From Lachnospiraceae bacterium (GTDB taxonomy: Bacteria; Bacillota; Clostridia; Lachnospirales; Lachnospiraceae), in the NCBI GenBank assembly GCA_009774175.1, contig VSNG01000003.1:146378-204854 (forward strand): a DNA stretch of 58,477 bases, written 5' to 3'. The position numbers were made by a program, and so were the translations under genes. The number at the start of each line of letters is the position of its first letter. Position 1 is the first letter of the stretch. Positions 41,133-50,290 of the stretch are shown in pieces. The notes under the pieces are model-generated. The model was not told the origin of the DNA. It did no database searches and worked only from the letters and a program-made list of their open reading frames with translations.

Positions 41133-42782
41133 ATGCGCAGAAGTATTAAGATTATGGCGGGAATTCGGGTTGTGGCGGCATTGCTGGCAGTATTGCTGTT
41201 CAGTCTGCTGACAACCCAAAGTATTTTTAATTTGGAGGCCACGGAGGAGGAAAATGCTTCGGTGAATTTTCTTTTGCAGAGAGCGCAGATGGCGGAGGCG
41301 GCTCATTATAAGTGGTCTTCTAATTTAAGCAACGCGCTGTACAGCGGTTCAGAATTTACCGGCAGCACGGATCCCACGGGCTGCGTGCTGGGACAGTGGC
41401 TCTATGGCGAGGCGGGCACAGATGATAAAACCATTCTTGACTTGCGTAGTCAACTTGAACCTCTTCATAAGGAACTTCATGAGTCGGCAATTTATGTGCT
41501 TGAGCTGTATGCCGCAGACCCGGCGCAGGCGCAGGCTTACTATCAGGATACCATCATGAGTAATCTGGGAGTGCTGGTAGGGCTTCTGGAAGAGGTTGTG
41601 GAGCGCGGTACGGAATTAAACGAAGTAAGCATGGCGAATATGGAACAGACCATGTCGACTATGCATATCGTTACAGGCGTTGGGCTTATACTGACTTTGG
41701 TGTTCCTTCTGAGTCTGGTAATCTATATTATGAGTAAGGTTGTAAAGCCGATTCTGGTTATTACGAATAAGGCGAAGCCATTGCAGGAAGGCCGTATGAA
41801 GCTGGATATGCAATATAACGCGAAAGACGAGCTGGGAGATCTGTCCCGGACGTTACGACAGTCCATGGAGCAGACGCATCAGTATATAGAGGATATCAAC
41901 CGTATGATGGAGGAGCTTTCCGCAGGCAATTTTGATGTATCCACTTCGGTGCCTTTTATCGGCGATTTCCAGTCCATAGCGGAATCCGTTGATAGCTTTA
42001 CGGATTCGCTTTCCACAGTTATGGCGAATATCCGTGGGGTGGCGGATACGGTGTACGAACATGCGAGAACGCTTTCCAACGGCTCTCAGATGCTGGCCCA
42101 GGGCGCGACAGAACAGGCCGCTGCGGTGGAGGAGCTTTCCGCTACGCTGGATGAGCTTGCCAGAAGTGCGAAACAGAATATCCAGAAGTCTTCCGAGGTG
42201 CGGGAAAATGCGCACATTACAGGCGAACAGGTGAATCTGAGCAGTCAGCAGATGGAGCTGTTGGTGAACGCCATGTCGGATATCAGCACGACTTCGGAAC
42301 AGATAGAGAATATTATTTCCACCATAGAAAACATTGCTTTCCAGACAAATATTCTGGCGCTTAACGCTTCTGTGGAGGCAAGCCGTGCAGGAGAGGCTGG
42401 GAAAGGTTTTGCCGTGGTGGCAAACGAAGTGCGTACTCTTGCCGCGAAGTCTGATCAGGCGGCTAAGGCGACGAAGGATCTGATTGAGAACTCCGTTCGG
42501 GCAACGACGAAGGGCAGCGCCATTGTGCAGGAGGTTTCCGAAAGCCTTCACAAGACGCTTACGCTTGTCACGCAGTCAAACAGCGCCATAGACGAGATTG
42601 CCGACGCGGTGCAGGAGGAAGCGGAAGCTGTGTCACAGGTTGCCGAGGGTCTTGGACAGATTGCCAGCGTGGTGCAGACCAATACCGCTAACAGCGAAGA
42701 GTCCGCGGCGGTCAGCGCAGAGCTGTTTGAGCAGGTAAACCAGATGAAGAACCAGACCAGTAATTTCCGTCTGAAACAGTGA
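41133..42782 (+). CDS. methyl-accepting chemotaxis protein with extracytoplasmic CZB domain
   Basis: 549 aa. TM1 about 8-28, sensor 30-175, TM2 about 178-200, HAMP about 200-255, signalling domain to the end with the conserved hairpin 'IAFQTNILALNASVEASRAGEAGKGFAVVANEVR'. The sensor begins with a CZB-like zinc site: His58 ('AHYKW'), Cys84 ('GCVLGQWLYG'), His112 and His116. CZB zinc-binding domains are usually cytoplasmic; here the domain lies between two membrane helices. Ribosome site AGGGAGGA. The C terminus has no CheR-docking pentapeptide. Confidence 0.9.
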   Translation: MRRSIKIMAGIRVVAALLAVLLFSLLTTQSIFNLEATEEENASVNFLLQRAQMAEAAHYKWSSNLSNALYSGSEFTGSTDPTGCVLGQWLYGEAGTDDKTILDLRSQLEPLHKELHESAIYVLELYAADPAQAQAYYQDTIMSNLGVLVGLLEEVVERGTELNEVSMANMEQTMSTMHIVTGVGLILTLVFLLSLVIYIMSKVVKPILVITNKAKPLQEGRMKLDMQYNAKDELGDLSRTLRQSMEQTHQYIEDINRMMEELSAGNFDVSTSVPFIGDFQSIAESVDSFTDSLSTVMANIRGVADTVYEHARTLSNGSQMLAQGATEQAAAVEELSATLDELARSAKQNIQKSSEVRENAHITGEQVNLSSQQMELLVNAMSDISTTSEQIENIISTIENIAFQTNILALNASVEASRAGEAGKGFAVVANEVRTLAAKSDQAAKATKDLIENSVRATTKGSAIVQEVSESLHKTLTLVTQSNSAIDEIADAVQEEAEAVSQVAEGLGQIASVVQTNTANSEESAAVSAELFEQVNQMKNQTSNFRLKQ

Positions 42783-42792
42783 GGAAAGATTG

Positions 42793-44169
42793 ATGTCAGA
42801 AAAGAAGATACCATATAAGATTTATCTGGAAGAGGAGGAGATGCCGAGGCGGTGGTACAATGTCCGTGCCGATATGAAGAATAAGCCGGCGCCGCTTCTG
42901 AATCCGGGGACGTTAAAGCCCATGACCTTTGAGGAGCTTCGCAGCGTATTTTGCGACGAGCTTGTCAGGCAGGAGCTTAACGATACGGATGCCTATATTG
43001 ACATTCCGCAGGAAATTCTGGATTTCTATAAGATGTACCGGCCGGCGCCGCTTGTGCGCGCTTACTGTCTGGAAAAGAAACTGGACACACCGGCCAAAAT
43101 CTATTACAAATTTGAGGGAAATAATACCAGCGGCAGCCATAAGCTTAATTCCGCGATTGCGCAGGCATATTACGCGAAACAGCAGGGGCTTAAGGGCGTC
43201 ACCACGGAAACCGGAGCGGGACAGTGGGGCACGGCGCTTTCCATGGCGTGTTCCTATTTTGATCTGGACTGTCATGTATATATGGTAAAGGTTTCCTATG
43301 AACAGAAGCCGTTTCGGCGTGAAGTGATGAGAACCTACGGCGCGCAGGTGACGCCGTCGCCCTCGGATACGACCGAAGTGGGCAGGAAGATCCTTTCGGA
43401 ATTTCCGGGAACGGGAGGCAGTCTGGGATGCGCCATTTCCGAGGCGGTGGAGGCTGCCGGGAGTCGGGAAGGCTACCGTTATGTGCTGGGAAGCGTACTT
43501 TCACAGGTGCTTTTACACCAGTCCATTATCGGCGAGGAGACGAAGGCGGCTCTTAAAAAGTACAATATCAAACCGGATATGATTATTGGCTGCGCAGGGG
43601 GCGGTTCCAATCTGGGCGGTCTGATTTCGCCCTTTGTGGGAGAAAAGCTGCGCGGGGAGGCCGATTATCGGATCATTGCGGTGGAGCCGGCGTCCTGCCC
43701 GAGCCTGACAAGGGGAAAATATGTATATGATTTCTGCGATACGGGAAAAGTTTGCCCATTGGCTAAGATGTATACTTTGGGCAGCGGCTTTATGCCTGCG
43801 CCGAATCACGCCGGGGGCCTTCGGTATCACGGCATGAGCTCGGTGGTGTCGCAGTTGTATGATGACGGACTGATCGAGGCGACAAGCGTCGAGCAGACGG
43901 CGGTATTTAAGGCGGCGGAGGAGTTTGCCAGAGTGGAAGGCATTCTTCCGGCTCCGGAGAGCTCCCATGCCATCAAGGTGGCCATAGACGAGGCGGTGAA
44001 GTGCAGGGAGACCGGAGAGGAAAAGACCATTGTCTTTGGTCTGACAGGAACAGGTTATTTCGATATGGTAGCTTACGGCAAGTTCCACGATGGAGAAATG
44101 ACGGATTATGTTCCTTCCGAAGAGGATCTGCAGAAGGGATTTGCGGGGCTTCCCGATGTTACGGTGTAA
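42793..44169 (+). CDS. trpB2: tryptophan synthase beta-like protein, TrpB2 type
   Basis: 458 aa, about 60 longer than the operonic TrpB. PLP lysine is in 'NNTSGSHKLNSAIAQAYYAK', followed by 'ETGAGQWGTALSMAC', 'CAGGGSNLGGL' and 'GLTGTGYFDM'. The N-terminal extension 'PRRWYNVRADM' and 'YRPAPLVRAYCLE' are TrpB2 signatures. TrpB2 enzymes act alone on indole, scavenging it, and bind TrpA poorly (family knowledge). ATG 42793 is 10 nt after the chemoreceptor stop. It is not T-box controlled, unlike trpB at 7567. Confidence 0.9.
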   Translation: MSEKKIPYKIYLEEEEMPRRWYNVRADMKNKPAPLLNPGTLKPMTFEELRSVFCDELVRQELNDTDAYIDIPQEILDFYKMYRPAPLVRAYCLEKKLDTPAKIYYKFEGNNTSGSHKLNSAIAQAYYAKQQGLKGVTTETGAGQWGTALSMACSYFDLDCHVYMVKVSYEQKPFRREVMRTYGAQVTPSPSDTTEVGRKILSEFPGTGGSLGCAISEAVEAAGSREGYRYVLGSVLSQVLLHQSIIGEETKAALKKYNIKPDMIIGCAGGGSNLGGLISPFVGEKLRGEADYRIIAVEPASCPSLTRGKYVYDFCDTGKVCPLAKMYTLGSGFMPAPNHAGGLRYHGMSSVVSQLYDDGLIEATSVEQTAVFKAAEEFARVEGILPAPESSHAIKVAIDEAVKCRETGEEKTIVFGLTGTGYFDMVAYGKFHDGEMTDYVPSEEDLQKGFAGLPDVTV

Positions 44170-44199
44170 TCATTGGCAATTAAAGATAGGAGACGGCGA

Positions 44200-45846
44200 A
44201 TGAAAGTGTGCAAAAGAGGAATTACTAAAAATTGGAAAGGGCTTGCGGCTTTGCTCTTATTGACTGCATCAGTCATATTTTGCGGCAATCATGTGCAGGC
44301 AGCAGGCAGGCCGGTTTCGATCAGCTCCTGTCAGATTGCGGGAGGAAACGTAACCTGTACGTTAAGGGCGGACAGCGTAGTGTCAGGCGACGACGGGAAA
44401 TACTATATTTACGCAAATGAGGTTTATCAGGACGGGCCGGTAGGCACGGTGGTGGCTACGGTGGACGCGGGTACGTCCGTGACGGCTGAGTTTCCGCTTA
44501 ATTATAATACGGCGGATTCCAATTTAAGCCGGAAGTTTCTGGTGGCGGTAAAGCGTGGCGGCCAGATGATGCAGGTCAGCGACGAGCATTATATCACAAA
44601 CCCGGAGGCCAATGCGGCGTATACCTCGACGCGTATGACCCGCGGCATTAAGGGGCTTTTGCCGGAGGTTTCGGCGATTGCCACCGGCGAGCTCAAAGAT
44701 CTTGGGATACAGCAGGTGGTGTACAATCTCTATCTGGACGAGGTTTGCGCGGCACCCGGCGATTCGGGTACGGTTTCCTATGATTATAACGGACAGACCT
44801 ATTATTTCAGCAATGGCAGGGTTACGCATTATGATCAGATGATCAAGGGCTTTAACGAGCAGGGAATACAGGTGACCATGGTGCTTTTAAACAGGGGCGG
44901 CACCGAGGGGTCTCAGGATCTGGTGCATCCGCTGGCAAGAGGCGGGGCAGAGTGCCCCAGCTATGCACTGAACGTGGAAGAGGATGGCGGCGTGCAGCAT
45001 CTGAAAGCGGCGTGCGCCTTTTTGGGACAGCGGTATTCCGGGCAGACCGGACATGGTCAGATTGATAACTGGATTCTGGGCAATGAGGTCAATGCCAGGA
45101 CCTCCTGGTGGTATATGGACTCCACGTCTTTGGATGTGAATGTGAGCGCCTATGTGAAGGCTTTCCGTATTTTTTATAATGAACTTAAGGCTATGAACGC
45201 CAACGTGCAGGTTTATAATTCCATTGATCAGGAGTGGGGACGCAAGTCCAATCCCGGAAGCTTTCTGGCAAAGGAGTATCTGGATCAGTTTAACTACTAT
45301 ATGAACCGGGAAGGGAATATTGACTGGGGGCTTTCCTATCATCCCTACAACTCGCCGCTCTATGACCCTTACGCCTGGAACGGACCGGCGGTATGGGTGA
45401 AGCAGAATGTTTCCACGCCTTATATCACGATGCAGAACATTGATGTGCTGATTGATTATATGCACCAGTCCAAGTTTTTAAATCCTGCGGGAGAGGTGCG
45501 CAGCATTTCTCTGGCGGAGATTGGCTTTACCTCCTATTTTGGAGAGGAAAAGCAGGAGGCGTCGGTGGCTTACGGCTATCTGAAAGCGGCAACCCTCCCG
45601 GATGTGGATGCGTTTATGCTTTTCCGACTGAAGGACGATGCCCATGAAATGGAAAGCAAGCTGAGTCTGGGTATCACAAATCTGGATGGCAGCCATAAAC
45701 CTGCCTATGATATTTACAGGAGCTTGGGCACGGCGGACGAGGGCGCGGCCAAGGCGCGCGCGTCGGAAATTATCGGTATGGATATCGACGAGATGATCAG
45801 TAAGAACATTGTGTGGACCAGAGGCGGCGACGGCGTGGTGCAGTAA
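44200..45846 (+). CDS. secreted DUF5722-type glycosidase-like protein
   Basis: 548 aa from ATG 44200 (TAGGAGA upstream). Signal peptide: basic 'KVCKRGITKNWKG' then 'LAALLLLTASVIFCG' and a probable cut after 'VQA'. A beta domain (about 40-140) precedes a TIM-barrel-like domain with 'NWILGNEVNA' and 'ISLAEIGFTS', each placing a Glu where clan-A glycosidases have their acid and nucleophile. 'GLSYHPYNSPL' also fits. The family assignment is from memory of similar proteins; substrate unknown. Confidence 0.7.
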   Translation: MKVCKRGITKNWKGLAALLLLTASVIFCGNHVQAAGRPVSISSCQIAGGNVTCTLRADSVVSGDDGKYYIYANEVYQDGPVGTVVATVDAGTSVTAEFPLNYNTADSNLSRKFLVAVKRGGQMMQVSDEHYITNPEANAAYTSTRMTRGIKGLLPEVSAIATGELKDLGIQQVVYNLYLDEVCAAPGDSGTVSYDYNGQTYYFSNGRVTHYDQMIKGFNEQGIQVTMVLLNRGGTEGSQDLVHPLARGGAECPSYALNVEEDGGVQHLKAACAFLGQRYSGQTGHGQIDNWILGNEVNARTSWWYMDSTSLDVNVSAYVKAFRIFYNELKAMNANVQVYNSIDQEWGRKSNPGSFLAKEYLDQFNYYMNREGNIDWGLSYHPYNSPLYDPYAWNGPAVWVKQNVSTPYITMQNIDVLIDYMHQSKFLNPAGEVRSISLAEIGFTSYFGEEKQEASVAYGYLKAATLPDVDAFMLFRLKDDAHEMESKLSLGITNLDGSHKPAYDIYRSLGTADEGAAKARASEIIGMDIDEMISKNIVWTRGGDGVVQ

Positions 45847-45868
45847 AGGCCGGACAGCAGCTGAAAGA

Positions 45869-45909
45869 AACCGGGTATCTTCCGTAAAAGGAAGGCACCC
45901 GGTTATTTT
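45869..45909 (+). terminator. terminator after the 44200 gene
   Basis: ACCGGGT with ATCTTCC pairs with GGAAG and ACCCGGT around GTAAAA, then TATTTTG. It lies between convergent genes and may act both ways. Confidence 0.75.
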
Positions 45910-45918
45910 GTGTCTGCT

Positions 45919-46119
45919 CTAAATATCCAATTCAGGCGGGACGTCCAGTTCATGGGGAACGGGAGCCCCGTTTTTCTTTCTCTGACGGACGCATTCTGTC
46001 AACAGGTACTCTATCTGGCCATTCACAGATCGAAAATCATCTTCCGCCCAGTCTGCGATAGCGTTGTAGAGTTTTGCGGACAAACGCAGGGGAACTTGTT
46101 TCTTGCCGCCGTCCGCCAT
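45919..46119 (-). CDS. Arc-type ribbon-helix-helix small protein
   Basis: 66 aa. 'KKQVPLRLSAKLYNAIADWAEDDFRSVNGQIEYLLTECVRQRK' has the strand-helix-helix layout of Arc/RHH DNA-binding proteins. It starts immediately after the SPFH gene's stop with no gap, so it is co-transcribed and probably coupled. Such SPFH-RHH pairs are familiar in clostridia; the role is unknown. No toxin gene adjoins it. Confidence 0.7.
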   Translation of the reverse strand: MADGGKKQVPLRLSAKLYNAIADWAEDDFRSVNGQIEYLLTECVRQRKKNGAPVPHELDVPPELDI

Positions 46120-47160
46120 CTAGTAGAGGCTGCCGGAGTTGACAACGGGCTGGGCGTCCCGATTGCTGCACAGTACCACGAGAAGGTTGGATACCATGGC
46201 GGCTTTACGTTCTTCATCCAATTCCACGATTTGCTGTTCCGAAAGGCGGGCCAGCGCCATTTCCACCATGCCGACCGCGCCGTCCACGATCATTTTGCGG
46301 GCGTCGATTACGGCCGCAGCCTGCTGCCGCTGAAGCATGGCAGCGGCGATTTCGGGAGCGTAAGCAAGATAGGTGATCCGTGCTTCAATGACTTCGAGAC
46401 CGGCTTTCTCCACTTTGTTCTGAATCTCTTTGCGGATTCTCTCGGCTACGATCTCGCTGGAACCCCGCAGGCTTCCCTCGTCCGCCTGTCCGTCTCCTGT
46501 GGTGTCCACATTTTCAGAAACGTCGTAGGGATAGAGGCGCACAATGTTTCTAAGAGCGCTGTCGCACTGGAGGGACAGATATTCCTTGTAGTTATCCACG
46601 TTGAATACAGCCTTGGCGGTGTCCGTCACCCGCCAAATCACGGCAATGCCGATTTCAATGGGATTGCCCAGACAATCGTTGATTTTCTGGCGACTGTTGT
46701 TCAGAGTCATGATTTTCAAGGATATTTTCTTGCTGCCGCCGACGTTTACCTGCGTGCTTGCGGCACGTGCGCCTGCGGACAGATGTAAGATACTGCCTGC
46801 CGTGCCGTCCACATCGCCGCTCTGCTTTAATTTCGTTTCGGCGGCGGGATTAATGGCGGAGCAGAAGGGATTTACCCAGTAGAAACCGTCCGCCTTCAAA
46901 GTCCCCATATATTTGCCGAACAGGGTCAGAACAAGCGCCTCCTGCGGCCGCAGCACCTTAAGGCCGCAGAAAGGAATCCAGCCCAGCAGGGCATAGACAA
47001 GGCCGCCAACAAAGAGGGCGATCGTAAGGGGGGTGCGCGTTCCGGAATCGCCAATTATGTTTCCGACGATGAGCGCCGCGATGGCTGCCGCATAGAGCAG
47101 CAGAAAAAGCAGCAGCATTGGCAGACCGTTTTTACTTTTGTTTAATACTTTTTCATCCAT
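46120..47160 (-). CDS. SPFH/Band 7 domain membrane protein
   Basis: 346 aa from ATG 47160 (AAAGGA upstream). Two N-terminal helices (about 13-34 and 45-65), then the SPFH domain with 'RPQEALVLTLFGKYMGTLKADGFYWVNPF', 'IEIGIAVIWRVTD', and a coiled-coil 'RIRKEIQNKVEKAGLEVIEARITYLAYAPEIAAAMLQRQQA'. A scaffold-type membrane-domain organiser by family. Transcribed with the RHH gene from the promoter at 47262-47290. Confidence 0.88.
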   Translation of the reverse strand: MDEKVLNKSKNGLPMLLLFLLLYAAAIAALIVGNIIGDSGTRTPLTIALFVGGLVYALLGWIPFCGLKVLRPQEALVLTLFGKYMGTLKADGFYWVNPFCSAINPAAETKLKQSGDVDGTAGSILHLSAGARAASTQVNVGGSKKISLKIMTLNNSRQKINDCLGNPIEIGIAVIWRVTDTAKAVFNVDNYKEYLSLQCDSALRNIVRLYPYDVSENVDTTGDGQADEGSLRGSSEIVAERIRKEIQNKVEKAGLEVIEARITYLAYAPEIAAAMLQRQQAAAVIDARKMIVDGAVGMVEMALARLSEQQIVELDEERKAAMVSNLLVVLCSNRDAQPVVNSGSLY

Positions 47161-47261
47161 GATGTTTTCCTTTCTGTGTGGCAGATTTCCCGGCTGTCCG
47201 GCGTCGCCCGCAAGGCAATTTCTGACAGGGTGAAAGCTGCAATGATATTGTTGATATTTGC

Positions 47262-47290
47262 ATGATATCATTTTGATATCAAAATGTCAA
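47262..47290 (-). promoter_or_regulatory. SPFH operon promoter with GATATC palindromes
   Basis: On the minus strand TTGACA (47285-47290), 17-nt spacer, TATCAT (47262-47267). The spacer is the perfect palindrome TTTTGATATCAAAA (47271-47284), and ATGATATCAT (47262-47271) covers the -10. Two overlapping dyads in the core promoter suggest repressor binding. Confidence 0.75.
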
Positions 47291-47300
47291 TGAATAAAAT

Positions 47301-47329
47301 AAAAAAAGCGCGGATAAAAACATCCGCGC
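47301..47329 (-). terminator. purC terminator
   Basis: GCGCGGAT/ATCCGCGC hairpin (8 bp) followed on the minus strand by seven T. It separates purC from the SPFH promoter. Confidence 0.88.
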
Positions 47330-47337
47330 CTTTTCCG

Positions 47338-48207
47338 TTATAATTTCTTCCCTGTCAGAAGCTCATATCCCTGCAAATACTTGTCGATGGTCTTTAGCAC
47401 GATATCCTCAGGAAGCGTCCAGTCGTGCCCTTCGTTGGATTTCAGCCAGTCCCGTGCAAACTGTTTGTCGAAAGAGGGCTGTCCGTGCCCCGGCTCGTAG
47501 CCGTCGGCAGGCCAGAAACGGGAGCTGTCCGGGGTCAGCATTTCGTCGCCCAGTACGATATTGCCGTCTTCGTCCAATCCGAACTCGAACTTTGTGTCCG
47601 CAATAATGATGCCGCGGGTCAGGGCATAGGCGGCGCACTTTTTATAAAGGGCAATGGTGTAGTCCCGGAGCTTTTCAGCGTATTCCCTGCCTTTGCCGGG
47701 GAAACGCGCTTCCAGATAGTCCACGCTCTGTTCATAGGAGATGTTCTCGTCGTGATCGCCGATCTCCGCCTTGGTGGAAGGGGTATAGATGGGCTCCGGC
47801 AGCTTGTCGGATTCCCGCAGGCCTTCGGGGAGGGTAATGCCGCAGACTGTGCCGTTTTTCTGGTAGCTGGCCCAGCCGCTGCCCGTGATGTAGCCGCGGA
47901 CAATACATTCTATGGGGAGCATGTTGAGTTTTTTGCAGAGCATGCTGTTGCCGTCGAACTTCTCCTGCCTGAAAAATTCAGGCATATCCTTCACGTCCAC
48001 GGAAATCATGTGGTTTGGCAGGATATCGCCCGTCATATCAAACCAGAATTTTGACATCTGGGTCAGAACGGCGCCCTTTTTGGTTACCTGATTTTTCAGG
48101 ATCACGTCAAAGCAGCTGATGCGGTCCGTGGCAACCATGATCAGGCTGTCGCCGTTATCATATATTTCGCGTACTTTTCCTTCTTTGATTGGTTTTAATG
48201 TCGTCAT
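47338..48207 (-). CDS. purC: SAICAR synthetase
   Basis: 289 aa. ATP-dependent ligation of aspartate to CAIR in purine synthesis. Seen: 'IKEGKVREIYD', 'DRISCFDVIL', 'PIECIVRGYITGSGW', 'IIADTKFEFG' and 'DEMLTPDSSRFW'. Start fixed by GGAGGA before the ATG. It is alone here rather than in a pur operon. The leader is only about 40 nt, so no purine riboswitch is present. Confidence 0.95.
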   Translation of the reverse strand: MTTLKPIKEGKVREIYDNGDSLIMVATDRISCFDVILKNQVTKKGAVLTQMSKFWFDMTGDILPNHMISVDVKDMPEFFRQEKFDGNSMLCKKLNMLPIECIVRGYITGSGWASYQKNGTVCGITLPEGLRESDKLPEPIYTPSTKAEIGDHDENISYEQSVDYLEARFPGKGREYAEKLRDYTIALYKKCAAYALTRGIIIADTKFEFGLDEDGNIVLGDEMLTPDSSRFWPADGYEPGHGQPSFDKQFARDWLKSNEGHDWTLPEDIVLKTIDKYLQGYELLTGKKL

Positions 48208-48253
48208 GGGTTCCTCCGTTTTTCTGTTGCAGCTTTTGGGACATACACTTTAA

Positions 48254-48281
48254 ATTATACACATGTAACGGCGATTGACAA
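48254..48281 (-). promoter_or_regulatory. purC promoter
   Basis: Minus strand TTGTCA (48276-48281), 16-nt spacer, TATAAT (48254-48259). Confidence 0.75.
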
Positions 48282-48309
48282 GGGGATTGATGGACAGGCG
48301 AAAAATTTC

Positions 48310-48338
48310 TTGTAAAATCTTCTGTATTTCAGTATAAT
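48310..48338 (+). promoter_or_regulatory. OPT transporter promoter
   Basis: TTGTAA (48310-48315), 17-nt spacer, TATAAT (48333-48338), 53 nt before the start. AGTGA/TCACT forms a small hairpin in the leader. Confidence 0.78.
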
Positions 48339-48391
48339 TTTATCTATATGAAAGTGAGTCAATCACTTAAGAACAGAAGGAGAGTGAAAAG

Positions 48392-50290
48392 ATGGAAGAA
48401 AACAAAAGTTTTAAGCCGTATATCCCGGCGGAGAAAATAACCCCGGAATTTACGGTGACGTCGATTGTCATGGGAATTATTCTTGCAATCGTGTTTGGTG
48501 CGGCTAACGCCTATCTTGGGCTTCGCGTGGGTATGACGGTATCCGCTTCGATTCCTGCGGCGGTAATTTCCATGGGTGTGATCCGCGTGATTATGAAGAA
48601 GAACTCCATATTGGAGAGCAATATGGTGCAGACCATCGGTTCTGCGGGCGAATCCCTTGCAGCCGGTGCAATTTTTACGATGCCTGCGCTTTTTCTCTGG
48701 GCGGAGGAAGGACTCTGCGGTATGCCGAGTCTTGTTGAGATTACGTTGATTGCGCTCTGCGGCGGTGTCCTTGGCGTGTTGTTCATGATTCCGCTTCGCA
48801 ACGCGCTGATTGTAAAGGAACATGCGACTCTGCTTTACCCGGAAGGTACGGCCTGTGCGGACGTGCTTCTGGCCGGCGAAGAGGGCGGCTCCAATGCCTC
48901 CACCGTATTCAGCGGCATGGGGCTGGCGGCCATCTTTAAATTCCTCATAGATGGCGTTAAGGTGATTCCGGCGGATATTGCCGCAGCGTTTAAGTCCTTT
49001 AAGGGTGAGATCGGCGTGGAGGTCTATCCGGCGCTTCTCGGCGTAGGTTATATTGTAGGGCCCAGGATCGCTTCCTATATGTTTGTGGGTTCCCTGATCG
49101 GCTGGATGGTAATTATTCCCATGATCTGTCTGTTTGGCGCGGACACCTGGATGTATCCCGCGGAGGTAGGCACGACCATTGGCCAGCTTTATGCGGAGGG
49201 CGGCGCAAGCGCGCTCTGGGGCTCCTATGTGAGATACATCGGTGCGGGAGCCATCGCCACGGGCGGTATCATTTCCCTGATTAAGTCCATGCCTTTGATT
49301 GTGACAACCTTCCGGGATTCCATGAAGAGCATGAAGGGCAGCAAGAATACCAGCGACGCCAGAACGGCGCAGGATCTGCCCATGAGCGCGGTGCTGATCG
49401 GTATTGTGGCGATGATCGTGATTATCTGGCTTGTGCCGGCGATTCCCGTTAATATTCTGGGCGCAGTGCTTATCGTAGTATTCGGATTCTTCTTTGCAAC
49501 GGTTTCCTCCCGTATGGTGGGCCTGATCGGAAGCTCCAACAACCCGGTTTCCGGTATGGCGATTGCGACTCTTCTTATTGCGACCATCACCATCAAGGCC
49601 ACCGGCGACAGCGGCATTACGGGTATGATGGGAGCCATTGCCATCGGTTCCGTGATCTGTATTATCGCAGCTATCGCGGGCGATACGTCGCAGGATTTGA
49701 AGACGGGTTTCCTGCTTGGCGCAACGCCTAAGAAGCAGCAGATCGGCGAGCTTATCGGCGTGGTTGCCTCCGGACTTGCCATCGGCGGCGTGCTCTATCT
49801 TCTGAATGCGGCATGGGGCTATGGCGGCGCAGAAGTTCCCGCGCCTCAGGCGACTTTGATGAAGATGATTGTAGAGGGTATCATGGGCGGCGAGCTCCCG
49901 TGGACGCTTGTGTTTATCGGTGTATTTCTGGCGATTGGTCTGGAAATCCTGCGGATTCCCGTTATGCCTTTTGCCATCGGTCTGTATCTGCCGATTTATC
50001 TGAATGCCGGTATTATGGTCGGCGGTGTGGTTCGGATGTTCATGGATGGCAGAAAGAATGTGGATGCAAAGACGAAGGAGAAACAGTCGACGGACGGCAC
50101 CCTGTACTGTGCAGGTATGATTGCGGGCGAAGGTCTGGTGGGTATCCTGTTAGCCATCCTTGCGGTGTGCGGCGTCAGCATGGATCTTTCGGGATCGCTT
50201 AACCTTGGCAATATCGGCGGCATTGGTCTGCTTGTGGTGATGGTTCTGTGCCTGTTAAGGTTCTCTCTGTGGAAGAAGAGTAAGAATTAA
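48392..50290 (+). CDS. OPT-family oligopeptide transporter
   Basis: 632 aa with about 15 hydrophobic helices. The N terminus 'PEFTVTSIVMGIILAIVFGAANAYLGLRVGMTVSASIPAAVI' and 'LLYPEGTACADVL' are hallmarks of the bacterial OPT branch. Proton-coupled peptide uptake is the expected role. AAGGAGAG ribosome site. Its stop shares a base with the start of a PqqD-like gene, so the two are co-translated. Confidence 0.9.
   Translation: MEENKSFKPYIPAEKITPEFTVTSIVMGIILAIVFGAANAYLGLRVGMTVSASIPAAVISMGVIRVIMKKNSILESNMVQTIGSAGESLAAGAIFTMPALFLWAEEGLCGMPSLVEITLIALCGGVLGVLFMIPLRNALIVKEHATLLYPEGTACADVLLAGEEGGSNASTVFSGMGLAAIFKFLIDGVKVIPADIAAAFKSFKGEIGVEVYPALLGVGYIVGPRIASYMFVGSLIGWMVIIPMICLFGADTWMYPAEVGTTIGQLYAEGGASALWGSYVRYIGAGAIATGGIISLIKSMPLIVTTFRDSMKSMKGSKNTSDARTAQDLPMSAVLIGIVAMIVIIWLVPAIPVNILGAVLIVVFGFFFATVSSRMVGLIGSSNNPVSGMAIATLLIATITIKATGDSGITGMMGAIAIGSVICIIAAIAGDTSQDLKTGFLLGATPKKQQIGELIGVVASGLAIGGVLYLLNAAWGYGGAEVPAPQATLMKMIVEGIMGGELPWTLVFIGVFLAIGLEILRIPVMPFAIGLYLPIYLNAGIMVGGVVRMFMDGRKNVDAKTKEKQSTDGTLYCAGMIAGEGLVGILLAILAVCGVSMDLSGSLNLGNIGGIGLLVVMVLCLLRFSLWKKSKN

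Noticed and set aside
45910..46788. 292-codon plus-strand frame opposite the SPFH and RHH genes
   Set aside because: Covers the antisense of two coupled, recognisable genes; no upstream ribosome site or promoter.
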